From the NCBI GenBank assembly GCA_964549625.1, contig CAZJVA010000001.1:1-64000 (forward strand): DNA of 64,000 bases, written 5' to 3'. Position 1 is the stretch's first letter, and the number at the start of each line of letters is the position of its first letter. The notes under the pieces were generated by a model that did not search any database, was not told the origin of the DNA, and saw only the letters and a program-made list of their open reading frames with translations. Origin of the DNA: UBA12474 sp964549625 (GTDB lineage: Bacteria > Babelota > Babeliae > Babelales > Babelaceae). Below are positions 45,332 through 54,032 of this stretch, piece after piece. A program made the position numbers and the translations under genes.

Positions 45332-47950
45332 ATGCAATTTCATGTTTTGCGTAGACGTTTGGCGAATGGATTAGAGGTGTTGGTTATTCCGCATGCAATT
45401 GTGCCGAAGGTCTCTATGCAGTTGTGGTATCGTGTCGGCTCGCGTGATGAGCGGGCGGGACAGTATGGTATTGCACATTTAATTGAGCATATGATTTTTA
45501 AGGGGACTTCGCAGTTAACAGAATCAGATATAAACGTGCTAACACATCGACTTTCTGCTACGTGTAATGCCTTTACTTCGTATGATTATACGGGGTATCT
45601 TTTTGATTCTCCTTCGCAGCACTGGCAGGAGTTTTTTCCTGTCTTTGCCGATTGTATGAGCAATGTTGCGTTTAAGCAAGAGCATTTGAACTCTGAGCTC
45701 AAGGCGGTTGTTCAAGAGATTAAAATGTATAATGACGACTATTTTTCCACGCTTGTGGAACGGATGATGGCCGCGATTTTTCCTGATCATCCGTATGGGC
45801 GCCCGATTATTGGATACAAACAAGATTTGTGGAAGTTGTCTTCGGAAGATTTACGTGCATTTTACAAGACTTTTTATGCTCCAAATAACGCAACATTAGT
45901 GGTTGTTGGTGATGTTGACGCGGATGAGGTTTTTGCAGAGGCTGAAAAAACTTTTGGGGCGATAGAGTCACATGCAGTTGAACGGCCAGAGTTGTATCAT
46001 TCGTATGATATGGTTGCAACTAATACAACTATTTATCGAGATATTGAGCAGCCTTTGCAAGTTTTTGCTTGGGTGGTACCCGGAGTGGAGGCTAAAAAAG
46101 AGTATCTTCTCGATCTTATCTCGTGGATGCTTGGCGCAGGGCGCGGTTGTCGGCTCTATCAAAAGTTGGTCGTTGAGCTGGGGATTGCGACAGAGGTGCA
46201 GTCGTTTGTGCATGATCTTTTTCAGTATGGCGTATTTTTTGTCTATGTTCAGCCTGTTTCCATTAGTGTTATGGAGAAAATTTCTCAGGTGGTTCAAGAA
46301 GAGTTTGATCGATTTGTTAAAGATGGTTTCTCTGAACAAGAACTTGCACGGGCTGTTCGTAAAACTGAGGTAGACTTTCTCTCATTGGGTGAAAACAGCC
46401 ACAAGATTGCATCGCTTTTGGGTAAGATGTTTACTGCAACGGGTGATGAGGAGTATTTGGAAAGCTACCTTAAGTATCCAGAAGCACAGCTCCGCGAAGA
46501 TATTGTTGAGCTGAGTCAGAATTCGTTTTCTTCCAAGACTATGCATACGGGCGCGGTCCTGCCTTTGGGCATAGAGGATACCGCTTTGTGGATGCACCGA
46601 CAATCGGTAAGTGATGCTGAGGACGCTCGAGTTTTGGGTTCTATTGGACGTGAAGCGGAGGTGGAGGAAGCGAGCTATGCGCTTTCTGTTGAGCCAAAAG
46701 CTGCGTCATCTTTTGCGTATCCTATTGCAGATGAATTTGTTCTTTCTAATGGCATCAAGGTCTTTGCGTATCATCGTTTGGACATTGGTAAGATTGATTG
46801 TATTTTAGATCTCAAAGCTAAGCATTACTACGATACGCCACAAAAGCAGGGCGCTTACATGATGATGGCAGACTTGTTAGAAGAGGGAACGCTTCGTCGA
46901 TCGGGTCCTGAAATTGCTCAAACACTTGAATCCATGGGCATGGAGTTTAATGCATTTCCTGGGCAGTTTGGTTTTTCTATGTTGTCACGTGATGCAGAAC
47001 AAGGGTTTGCGCTTTTTCGTGAATTGCTCTTAGAGCCTGCGTTTGCGGATGATGCATTAGAAAGAGTTCGCGAGCAAATGCTTTCGCAGCTGCAACTTTT
47101 TTGGGATACGCCGTCTGAGTTTGTAGGTCAAGTAGCGCGTGAGCAGGTATATCAAAATCATCCATATGCGCAGCATAGTATGGGGACAAAGGCCACGGTT
47201 TCTTCTTTGTGTAAACAGGATGTATTATCTGCCTATAAAAAGTATATGACACCTCATGGGGCGCGATTGGCGGTAGTAGGTGATTTTTCGTCAATTGATT
47301 TAGCCGGGTTGCTTGAGCAGACATTTGGTTCGTGGCAGGGAGCAGAGATTGCAGATTTTGTCTTTCCAGAAATACCGCTTGTTCGTGCACGTGAGCATGT
47401 TGTAGATCGTGCGCGCGATCAATATGTTTTGGCGTATGCCGGTTGCTCTGTTCGGCGACTTGACCATCGATTTGATGCGCTTTTATTGTTTGATCAGATC
47501 TTTTCAGGTGGTGTCTTGGGGTCAATGAGTTCCCGTTTGTTCGCATTACGGGAGTCGAGTGGGTTGTTTTATTCGATAAGTGGATCATTGCTTGCAGGTG
47601 CGGCTCAAGAGCCGGGAATGGTCTTTGTGAAGTCATATATTTCTGGCGATCGATTGGCTGAGGCTGAACAGAAGATTTTGCAAGTAGTGGCAGAAGGTGC
47701 GACGCGGGTAACAGAAGAAGAACTAGCCGAAGCGCGGCGTGCTCTAGTAAACTCGTATGTTGATAACTTTGCATCTCAAAAGCAAACGGCAGCCACGTTC
47801 TTATTGTTAGATCGTTATGGTTTTCCTAAAGACTATTATCAAACTCGCGCTGATCAGCTTGCACTTGTTTCGCGTGCTGATGTTGTTAGTGCCGTTGAAG
47901 AGGTCTTGCGTCCTGAGGGGTTAATTACTATTCGTGTTGGACGTTTTTAA
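45332..47950 (+). CDS. M16-family zinc metallopeptidase (two fused domains)
   Basis: 872 aa, with GGGAG before the ATG. The N-terminal M16 domain has the inverted zinc motif HLIEH (49-53) and the downstream Glu within AVVQEIKMYNDDY. The second M16 domain (from about residue 440) has MMADLLEEGT at the matching place, so it has lost the zinc ligands and is the usual inactive partner half. This layout of active and inactive halves in one chain resembles pitrilysin-like enzymes and fused processing-peptidase subunits. No signal peptide is visible, so a cytosolic peptide-degrading role is most likely. Followed by mutY after 15 bases. Confidence 0.92.
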   Translation: MQFHVLRRRLANGLEVLVIPHAIVPKVSMQLWYRVGSRDERAGQYGIAHLIEHMIFKGTSQLTESDINVLTHRLSATCNAFTSYDYTGYLFDSPSQHWQEFFPVFADCMSNVAFKQEHLNSELKAVVQEIKMYNDDYFSTLVERMMAAIFPDHPYGRPIIGYKQDLWKLSSEDLRAFYKTFYAPNNATLVVVGDVDADEVFAEAEKTFGAIESHAVERPELYHSYDMVATNTTIYRDIEQPLQVFAWVVPGVEAKKEYLLDLISWMLGAGRGCRLYQKLVVELGIATEVQSFVHDLFQYGVFFVYVQPVSISVMEKISQVVQEEFDRFVKDGFSEQELARAVRKTEVDFLSLGENSHKIASLLGKMFTATGDEEYLESYLKYPEAQLREDIVELSQNSFSSKTMHTGAVLPLGIEDTALWMHRQSVSDAEDARVLGSIGREAEVEEASYALSVEPKAASSFAYPIADEFVLSNGIKVFAYHRLDIGKIDCILDLKAKHYYDTPQKQGAYMMMADLLEEGTLRRSGPEIAQTLESMGMEFNAFPGQFGFSMLSRDAEQGFALFRELLLEPAFADDALERVREQMLSQLQLFWDTPSEFVGQVAREQVYQNHPYAQHSMGTKATVSSLCKQDVLSAYKKYMTPHGARLAVVGDFSSIDLAGLLEQTFGSWQGAEIADFVFPEIPLVRAREHVVDRARDQYVLAYAGCSVRRLDHRFDALLLFDQIFSGGVLGSMSSRLFALRESSGLFYSISGSLLAGAAQEPGMVFVKSYISGDRLAEAEQKILQVVAEGATRVTEEELAEARRALVNSYVDNFASQKQTAATFLLLDRYGFPKDYYQTRADQLALVSRADVVSAVEEVLRPEGLITIRVGRF

Positions 47951-47965
47951 CAGATTAAATGATAT

Positions 47966-48817
47966 ATGAGCGCTATTTTACGTTTTCTATGTTCGATAGA
48001 TAATGGTCCGACGCCGGAGCAGTGCGCGAATTTTTGTGCATGGCTCTTGCTTTGGTATCGCGAGAATAGGCGCTCATTTATATGGCGTGAAGAGATTACG
48101 CCATATATGGTGTTTGTTTCGGAAGTTATGCTGCAACAGACTCAAACCAAGCGTGTAGCAGAGAAGTTGCCATTGTTTCTGGAGCGGTTTGGTTCGTTTG
48201 AGGAGTTAGCCAGAGCAACCAATGCAGAAATTTTAGCTGCATGGCAAGGTTTTGGATATAATCGTCGTGCACTCTATATTCGCGATGCAGCTCGTATTAT
48301 TGTAGAAGATTTTGCTGGGGTGCTTCCGAATACTCCTGAGTTGTTGTGTTCACTTCCTGGGATTGGGCCGGCAACGGCAGCTTCGATATGTGCATATGCA
48401 TATGATAAGCCGGTTCTTTTTGTTGAGACGAATATTAGAACAGTTTTATTGTACGTGTTTTTCTCTTCGGAAGAAAAAGTTTCGGATCGACTTTTATTGA
48501 AGACGATGCAGATGCTTGTGCCGCAAAAAGATGCTCGGGAGTGGTATTATGCCATGACCGACCTTGGCGTGTTAATCAAAAAGAATCATGGAAACCATAA
48601 TCGGCGCAGTGCTGCCTATACGAAACAGAGCAAGTTTGAAGGATCACGGCGCCAAGTTCGAGGAATGATTCTTAAGGCGCTTCTGGCCTTGCCGTGCCAG
48701 ACGATTGATTCATTAGCTGGGGTGTTACAAAAGCCCTATGAAATAATTGCTGCTGTTGTCCACGAATTGTATGAAGAAGGCCAGATACAACAGCAGCAAG
48801 ACTTGTGGTTTGTTTAA
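47966..48817 (+). CDS. mutY: A/G-specific adenine glycosylase-like DNA repair enzyme without Fe-S motif
   Basis: 283 aa; an HhH-GPD superfamily glycosylase expected to remove adenine mispaired with 8-oxoguanine. VSEVMLQQTQT (residues ~49-59) contains the catalytic Glu. The helix-hairpin-helix is LPGIGPATAASICAYAY. The later motif reads VETNIRTV instead of the usual VDGNVxRV, putting Glu where the catalytic Asp normally sits. The four cysteines that hold the 4Fe-4S cluster are absent after AMTDLGVLIKKNHGNHN, and there is no C-terminal NUDIX-like domain. Cluster-less MutY forms are known in some bacteria. The 3' end is 9 bases from convergent tyrS. Confidence 0.85.
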   Translation: MSAILRFLCSIDNGPTPEQCANFCAWLLLWYRENRRSFIWREEITPYMVFVSEVMLQQTQTKRVAEKLPLFLERFGSFEELARATNAEILAAWQGFGYNRRALYIRDAARIIVEDFAGVLPNTPELLCSLPGIGPATAASICAYAYDKPVLFVETNIRTVLLYVFFSSEEKVSDRLLLKTMQMLVPQKDAREWYYAMTDLGVLIKKNHGNHNRRSAAYTKQSKFEGSRRQVRGMILKALLALPCQTIDSLAGVLQKPYEIIAAVVHELYEEGQIQQQQDLWFV

Positions 48818-48826
48818 AGTTTTTTA

Positions 48827-50023
48827 TTATTTTGAAACTTTAAAAAACCGATGTTTGCCAGCGCGCAAAATGCGTGGAGAGCTTACGTCAATGATAACGG
48901 TGTGATCAAGAATCTTTTCTTCGTCTAAGCTGACACCGCCTCCGGTAATAAGCCGTCGAGCATCTGAGTTGCTTTGGCAGATGTTGAGTATGCGGAGAAG
49001 GCTAATAATATCAATGGTTTCTGGGGTATCCGGCGGTAAAGTAATATCTTGTGCAGCACTCATATCTTTTTTCTGAAATAGTTTCTCAAAGGCATCTTTA
49101 CCTTGCTGTGCTGCCTCACCCCCCCAAAATCTTTCGACGACGCCAAACGCCATAGCTTTTTTTAGATCCATAGGATGTGCTTGGTTTTGTGCAATTTGAT
49201 CTTGATATGATGTAATTTCGTCGGCAGTTTTGTTGAGCAAAAGTTGGTAGTAGCGCCACATGAGCGTGTCTGATATTGACATCAGTTTGCCAAAGGCTTG
49301 GTCGGCTGTTTCAGTAAGTCCGATTGTGTTGCCATACGATTTGGACATTTTGGCCGAACCGTCAAGGCCCTCAAGAAGTGGCATGGTTAGAATACACTGT
49401 GCTTCGTGACCAAACTGTTCTTGTAGTGTGCGTCCCATAAGTAAATTGAACGTTTGGTCTGATCCACCAAGCTCTAGATCTGCTTTGAGCTCCACGGAGT
49501 CATATCCCTGCATAAGCGGGTAAAGGATTTCGTGAAGATGAACAGGTATGCCGTCTTGCAGGCGCTTTTTGAAGTCTTCTCGTTCGGTAATCTGTGCTAC
49601 AGTAACACGTGCGCACAATGTTATCCAGTCGCGCGAAGTAAGTGAATCAAGCCAGGTAGAGTTGTAAACGACTGTGAGCTTGTTTGGATCGAGAATTTTG
49701 CCGACCTGTTCTAGGTATGTTTGGGCATTTGTAGCAATAGCTTCTTCGCTCAAAGGTGGGCGTGTTTTTGATCGTCCCGTTGGGTCACCGATGCGTGCAG
49801 TAAAGTCGCCGATGATAAGTATGATTTTATGCCCTGCATCTTGTAGTAGTTTAAGCTTGCTCAAGACTACTGCGTGGCCAAGGTGCAGATCGGGAGCGGT
49901 AGGATCCATGCCAAACTTAATGGTTAGTGGCAGGCCTTTTGCAAGCTTTTTTTCAAGCAGATCTGCAGAAATAAGCTTTTCTGATCCTGCTTGTAGTTTA
50001 GTAATGAGTTCTTTTGTATTCAT
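48827..50023 (-). CDS. tyrS: Tyrosyl-tRNA synthetase
   Basis: A class I aminoacyl-tRNA synthetase, 398 aa from the ATG at 50023, which has GGAGG seven bases upstream; the 27-residue extension in the longer frame is rejected. HLGH (47-50) and KMSKS (within SAKMSKSYGN) are the ATP-binding motifs. The C-terminus is an S4 RNA-binding domain (ARRLITGGGVSLDEEKILDH). The DPTAPDLHLGH form belongs to the second bacterial TyrRS subgroup. It is separated by a single base from the upstream M50-like gene, so it is the last gene of the nrdJ operon. Confidence 0.95.
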   Translation of the reverse strand: MNTKELITKLQAGSEKLISADLLEKKLAKGLPLTIKFGMDPTAPDLHLGHAVVLSKLKLLQDAGHKIILIIGDFTARIGDPTGRSKTRPPLSEEAIATNAQTYLEQVGKILDPNKLTVVYNSTWLDSLTSRDWITLCARVTVAQITEREDFKKRLQDGIPVHLHEILYPLMQGYDSVELKADLELGGSDQTFNLLMGRTLQEQFGHEAQCILTMPLLEGLDGSAKMSKSYGNTIGLTETADQAFGKLMSISDTLMWRYYQLLLNKTADEITSYQDQIAQNQAHPMDLKKAMAFGVVERFWGGEAAQQGKDAFEKLFQKKDMSAAQDITLPPDTPETIDIISLLRILNICQSNSDARRLITGGGVSLDEEKILDHTVIIDVSSPRILRAGKHRFFKVSK

Positions 50024-50024
50024 A

Positions 50025-50741
50025 TTAGCCTCCGAACAGCCAGGAAAGTTGGCGCGCGATAAAGTAAATGGCGGTATTGATGCCGCCAAGGATAGTGCCG
50101 CCAAACAGGATTAGGAGTAAAAGGACTCCAAAAACCATAATGGGGTTGGCGTATTCGATGAATCGTGCATCTTGTGCGTATTTATACGAAACATAGCCAT
50201 AGACTGAATCTCTGATTAAACAAAAACCACCCAAGAGCGCATTGATGCCAAACATAATGATTGAAAAGATGCCGAGCAGATAAATAAATGCGTGGCTACC
50301 GCGCTGGCTTGTTGTTGCTAGGCTGATGAGTACGCGAGGATCTTGCAATACTTTTGAGACGCCGGGTGCGTTGGCCGTGCCCCAAGTGCTAAAGAATGCA
50401 AATGCAAAGAGTGCAATTACCGCTAAGACCACATGGGTAATAACGCGTGTACTGAAAATGGCGACAAAGCGGCCGATTTTTTTGCGATGTGGTATGGCTT
50501 TGCCATCGATAGGAATAGGTCTGCCAAGCATGATTTCAAGGAGTGCAAAGAATACAACATCTATAAATTGAATGTGGATAAAGGGGTTAAAATCGCCAAA
50601 ACCCATCCGAACTGCGGTGTCGTCTCCCATAAATTTGCTGACCTGTGCTTGCAGGGTCCCGGCAAGGGTTATTGAAAATACAAATGCAAAGAGCTGCAAA
50701 ACGGTATGAATTATTGCTTGGGTATCAGCCAAAGAGATCAT
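50025..50741 (-). CDS. M50B site-2-protease-like membrane protein lacking the metal ligands
   Basis: 238 aa with about five membrane helices. The order GDDTAVRMGFGDFNPFIHI (residues ~39-57) followed by LGRPIPID and a conserved-looking HRKKIGRFVAIFS matches M50B (YwhC-type) site-2 proteases, whose core reads HExxH-x7-GDxTA then NPxxHID then GxxKPVPxN. Here the HExxH positions are A27-G-T-L-Q31, and HID reads HIQ. All three zinc ligands and the catalytic Glu are therefore missing, and it is probably not a protease. It lies in an operon between a DUF6580 gene and tyrS. Confidence 0.7.
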   Translation of the reverse strand: MISLADTQAIIHTVLQLFAFVFSITLAGTLQAQVSKFMGDDTAVRMGFGDFNPFIHIQFIDVVFFALLEIMLGRPIPIDGKAIPHRKKIGRFVAIFSTRVITHVVLAVIALFAFAFFSTWGTANAPGVSKVLQDPRVLISLATTSQRGSHAFIYLLGIFSIIMFGINALLGGFCLIRDSVYGYVSYKYAQDARFIEYANPIMVFGVLLLLILFGGTILGGINTAIYFIARQLSWLFGG

Positions 50742-50762
50742 CAGATATCCTCGTGGTTATGA

Positions 50763-51281
50763 CTATATGTGAGATAGGGTACTGAATGCTTTTTTGATGG
50801 TCAAATACCAGGCAGAATTTTGTCCCAAATTGAGTATGAGGCTTGTGGCTATTGTTGAGATAATTAAGTTTGATATGTAGGGAAGCCCAGCCCAATAGCA
50901 AGTAAGGAGGCCGTCAAAAGTTAATGGATAGAGTGTTGAGCTGTACCAGACGCCAAAGTTGGTGATGCTAAAAAAAATCAAAGATGCGACAAAGGCTTTG
51001 ATTGGCGTTGATTGCAACGTTGTGCTTAGCTGTCCAATGAAAAGTAATGCGGCATAGACCCAAATACTAGTTGCATGAAATCCTAGGATAGCGTCTTGTG
51101 TAATTGCAGGAATCAATAGGCCAAGCTGACCCCATTTTGGTGCTAGTTTTTTGCTGAAAAGCGCCAATCCAAGAAGAGGTGTTGCTCCCCATGGATGCGA
51201 AATAAGGCTCCAAAAAATAATTGTGGCCGTGCTGAGAAGGTAGAAGGTGGCTGTTTGGTAGGTGTCGTTATTCTGTTTCAT
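50763..51281 (-). CDS. DUF6580-family putative transport protein
   Basis: 172 aa with about five hydrophobic helices, in the inner membrane. ITNFGVWYSSTLYPLTFDGL with LTCYWAGLPYISNLI is the hallmark of DUF6580, which is generally annotated as a putative transport protein and resembles ECF-type substrate-binding components in size and topology. The gene is 18 bases downstream of cobO and 21 upstream of the M50-like gene. Its position between a corrinoid adenosyltransferase and an AdoCbl-dependent reductase suggests a corrinoid or related substrate, but this is inference from context only. Confidence 0.75.
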   Translation of the reverse strand: MKQNNDTYQTATFYLLSTATIIFWSLISHPWGATPLLGLALFSKKLAPKWGQLGLLIPAITQDAILGFHATSIWVYAALLFIGQLSTTLQSTPIKAFVASLIFFSITNFGVWYSSTLYPLTFDGLLTCYWAGLPYISNLIISTIATSLILNLGQNSAWYLTIKKAFSTLSHI

Positions 51282-51299
51282 ATATATTCCTTGGTGAAG

Positions 51300-51830
51300 T
51301 TAAAAATCAAATCCTTTTCGCGCGGGTATGCCACTATTAAAAATATGGCGTATTTCGCGCATTTCGGTGGCAATGTCGGCAAGTTGAATGAGCTCTGGGG
51401 GCGCGTTGCGCCCAGTGACGATAATTTCTCGTTTTAGTGGCTTTTTTTGTAGTGTGGAAACAACATCGTGAATATCCAAAAAACCAAAATGAAGAGCGAC
51501 GTTTAATTCGTCGAGAACAACAAGATGGTACTTGCTATTGGCAATAATGCTTTTGGCTTGTTCCCAGCCGGTGACAATTTCCGGTGGCGCCTGCTCCCCT
51601 TTTTTTAGAGGAGCATACCAGCCATCTGTTTCATGGTTTTTGCCAAAACAAAGATAATCAACATTGCTAATACATGAGAGAGATTGTGCGTCGTGACCGC
51701 CCTTGAGAAATTGAATAAAGCAGACTTGATAGTTGTGGCAAGCTGCTCGCAGGGTGGCCCCAAAAGCGGCAGTTGTTTTTCCTTTTCCGTCTCCGGTATA
51801 GAGTTGGATAAATCCTCGTTCTAATTTCAT
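51300..51830 (-). CDS. cobO: Cob(I)alamin adenosyltransferase (CobA/CobO/BtuR type)
   Basis: 176 aa. Transfers the 5'-deoxyadenosyl group of ATP to reduced cobalamin, giving adenosylcobalamin. The P-loop is TGDGKGKTTAAFG (residues ~12-24). The C-terminal motif reads IVTGRNAPPELIQLADIATE followed by MREIRHIFNSGIPARKGFDF, which matches the family closely. It is 21 bases downstream of nrdJ, the only visible user of the cofactor in this window, so it very likely supplies the reductase. No de novo cobalamin genes are nearby, which suggests salvage. Confidence 0.93.
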   Translation of the reverse strand: MKLERGFIQLYTGDGKGKTTAAFGATLRAACHNYQVCFIQFLKGGHDAQSLSCISNVDYLCFGKNHETDGWYAPLKKGEQAPPEIVTGWEQAKSIIANSKYHLVVLDELNVALHFGFLDIHDVVSTLQKKPLKREIIVTGRNAPPELIQLADIATEMREIRHIFNSGIPARKGFDF

Positions 51831-51851
51831 GCCTAATCTCTCCTTTAGGTT

Positions 51852-53786
51852 CTAGTTAGAGCACTTGCTGTATCCGCATGAAAGGCATTTAAAGCAGCCT
51901 TCGCACTGATCTACTGGTGCACCACATTCTGGGCATTTTTCGTTTCCTTCAAGTGGTACTTGGGCAGTTGGGTTTTTGAGGTCGATGTGTAGAGTAGGGG
52001 TGCTTTTAGCTTTTGTTGCTTTGGCTTTTGATATAACTTGCTCGCTGCGGCTGCCGTCGCGGTAGATTGTTGTTCCTTTGCATCCGAGCTGATAGGCGAG
52101 CATATAGGCGTTGTATACATCTTGTTCTGTCGCGCTGTGTGGAAAGTTGATTGTTTTGGAAACTGCATTGTTGGTGTGGCGTTGAAATGCAGCTTGAATT
52201 TTGATGTGCCACTCTGGAGAGATGTCATGTGCAGTAACAAATACCCTTTTGAGCTCTTGTGGAATTTCATCAAGATCTTGGACAGAACCGTGTTCGCAAA
52301 TTTTTTCCATGAGTTCTTGCGAATAAATTTTGCGTTGTTTTAGTTCGTTTTCAAATTTTTCATTGATGTTCATAAGCTCAATACCAGCGCCGTTTTTGCT
52401 CCAAAGAGATTTGCGCTTGTATGCGATGTAAAATAGCGGCTCGATCCCTGGCGAGCAGTCGGCTATAATTCCAATCGTTCCTGTTGGAGCAATTGTTGTG
52501 CGGGTAGCGTTGCGGATCTTTTTTTCTCCTTGCTTGAATGCGCTGCTTTGCTCAAAAAGGGGATAGGCGCCACGGGATTCGGCAAGTTCTTCTGAGGCGA
52601 TTTTCGCTGAATCATTTACAAAGCTCATAAGCCGTTCTGCCCATTCAATTGCTTCTTGGCTGTCGTAGGCGATATTGAGTGCAATGAGCACGTCAGCAAA
52701 ACCCATAACACCAAGTCCGATGCGCCGTGTGCTTTTGGTCATTTTTTCAATTTGTGGGATAACAAAATCATTGCAATCAATAACGTTGTCGAGAAAATGA
52801 ACAGCGGTATGTATGGTTTCGCGCAGAGCGTCCCAATTGATCGATTGATTTGTTACAAATTTGGTTAAGTTAATCGAGCCTAAAACACATGATTCGTATG
52901 GATAGAGAGGTTGTTCGCCGCATGGGTTAGTTGATTCAACGCGATAATGGTCGGGTAAAAAATTGCTGTCGCTGTTGTTAATCGTATCTATAAATACAAC
53001 ACCGGGGTCACCATTGCGCCATGCATTATGAACGATTTGGTCAAAAATATCTTTGGCGCGTCGTGAACCCACAACTTTTTGATTGTGTGGTGAGACAAGG
53101 TTATATTCTCGATCTTCGGCCAACGCATGCATAAATTCATCAGTAATAGCTACGGAAAGATTGAACTGAGTGAGCGAGGTTCCGTCTTCTTTGGCGTGAA
53201 TAAATGGTTCAATATCGGGATGGTTGATTTGTAAGATTCCCATATTGGCGCCCATTCGGACTGAGCCACTGGTAACTTCTGCTGCAGCAACGTTAAAAAC
53301 CTTCATAAATGAAATAGGTCCGCTGCTTCGGCAGCCAGTGCTTGCGATATAGGAGCCTTGAGGGCGCAACTGAGAAAAGCTGTAGCCAACACCGCCGCCG
53401 CTATGGTGAATTAGTGCCGCGTGTTTGAGGGTGTTAAAGATGCTTTCTAGTGAGTCTTCAATTGGCAAAACAAAGCAGGCCGAAAGTTGTTGCAGCTTTC
53501 TTCCAGCACCATGAAAGCATGGTGAGTTGGGAAGAAAGCGAAGCTGACTCATAGCATGGTAAAATTTTTCTGCCGTTGCATAGACGTCTTCGGATGTGTG
53601 GTACTGTCTGTCAGCTTGTGCGATGCTCCATGCAACTCTCCAAAAGAGTTCTTGCGGGGTTTCGGCTACAGTACCATCTGGTTTGGTGCGCAGATAGCGG
53701 CGTGTAAGTATGGTTTTGGCGTGTTCACTGAGGTTTGGTTGCGGTAGATTAAGCGGAATGGCGGGTAATGGACAGTTGTGTAACAT
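51852..53786 (-). CDS. nrdJ: Adenosylcobalamin-dependent ribonucleotide reductase (class II)
   Basis: Reduces ribonucleotides to deoxyribonucleotides using a cobalamin-generated thiyl radical. 644 aa from the ATG at 53786 (GAGAGAG upstream); the longer frame adds 46 unlikely residues. The active-site NPCGEQPL lies at 287-294, with the finger-loop sequence after it. Other family blocks are FLPNSPCFHGAG, HHSGGGVGYSFSQLRP and ATRTTIAPTGTIGIIADCSP. The C-terminus has a zinc-finger-like cysteine cluster (CPECGAPVDQCEGCFKC LSCG) that carries the redox cysteines typical of this subtype. First gene of a five-gene operon that also encodes the cofactor-making enzyme. Confidence 0.95.
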   Translation of the reverse strand: MLHNCPLPAIPLNLPQPNLSEHAKTILTRRYLRTKPDGTVAETPQELFWRVAWSIAQADRQYHTSEDVYATAEKFYHAMSQLRFLPNSPCFHGAGRKLQQLSACFVLPIEDSLESIFNTLKHAALIHHSGGGVGYSFSQLRPQGSYIASTGCRSSGPISFMKVFNVAAAEVTSGSVRMGANMGILQINHPDIEPFIHAKEDGTSLTQFNLSVAITDEFMHALAEDREYNLVSPHNQKVVGSRRAKDIFDQIVHNAWRNGDPGVVFIDTINNSDSNFLPDHYRVESTNPCGEQPLYPYESCVLGSINLTKFVTNQSINWDALRETIHTAVHFLDNVIDCNDFVIPQIEKMTKSTRRIGLGVMGFADVLIALNIAYDSQEAIEWAERLMSFVNDSAKIASEELAESRGAYPLFEQSSAFKQGEKKIRNATRTTIAPTGTIGIIADCSPGIEPLFYIAYKRKSLWSKNGAGIELMNINEKFENELKQRKIYSQELMEKICEHGSVQDLDEIPQELKRVFVTAHDISPEWHIKIQAAFQRHTNNAVSKTINFPHSATEQDVYNAYMLAYQLGCKGTTIYRDGSRSEQVISKAKATKAKSTPTLHIDLKNPTAQVPLEGNEKCPECGAPVDQCEGCFKCLSCGYSKCSN

Positions 53787-54032
53787 AACTCTCTCGAACA
53801 AAAATATAATGATATCGTGACAAGACAGACCTCTCTTCATCTTAAAAGCTTTTTTTCTAAATAAAAGACTAGGTTTTTTATTTTTTTTGCAGTATATGGA
53901 AGTGTTTAAAATGCCCAATAGCAAAGCTTTTTTAAAATATTCGTCCCTGGGGCGTTTTCTGATTTTTATGCATGCGGTATAGTAAGAATCGAGTCGGTTT
54001 TGTGCGAAATAAATTTTTGATGGTGGTTTTGG

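Noticed and set aside
48813..48844. Hairpin between mutY and tyrS as a terminator
   Set aside because: The 10-bp stem is made almost only of A-T pairs, overlaps the mutY stop and has no proper T-run.
53787..54032. Cobalamin riboswitch upstream of nrdJ
   Set aside because: The short AT-rich leader has no B12-box-like GCCACTG sequence and is too short for the full aptamer.
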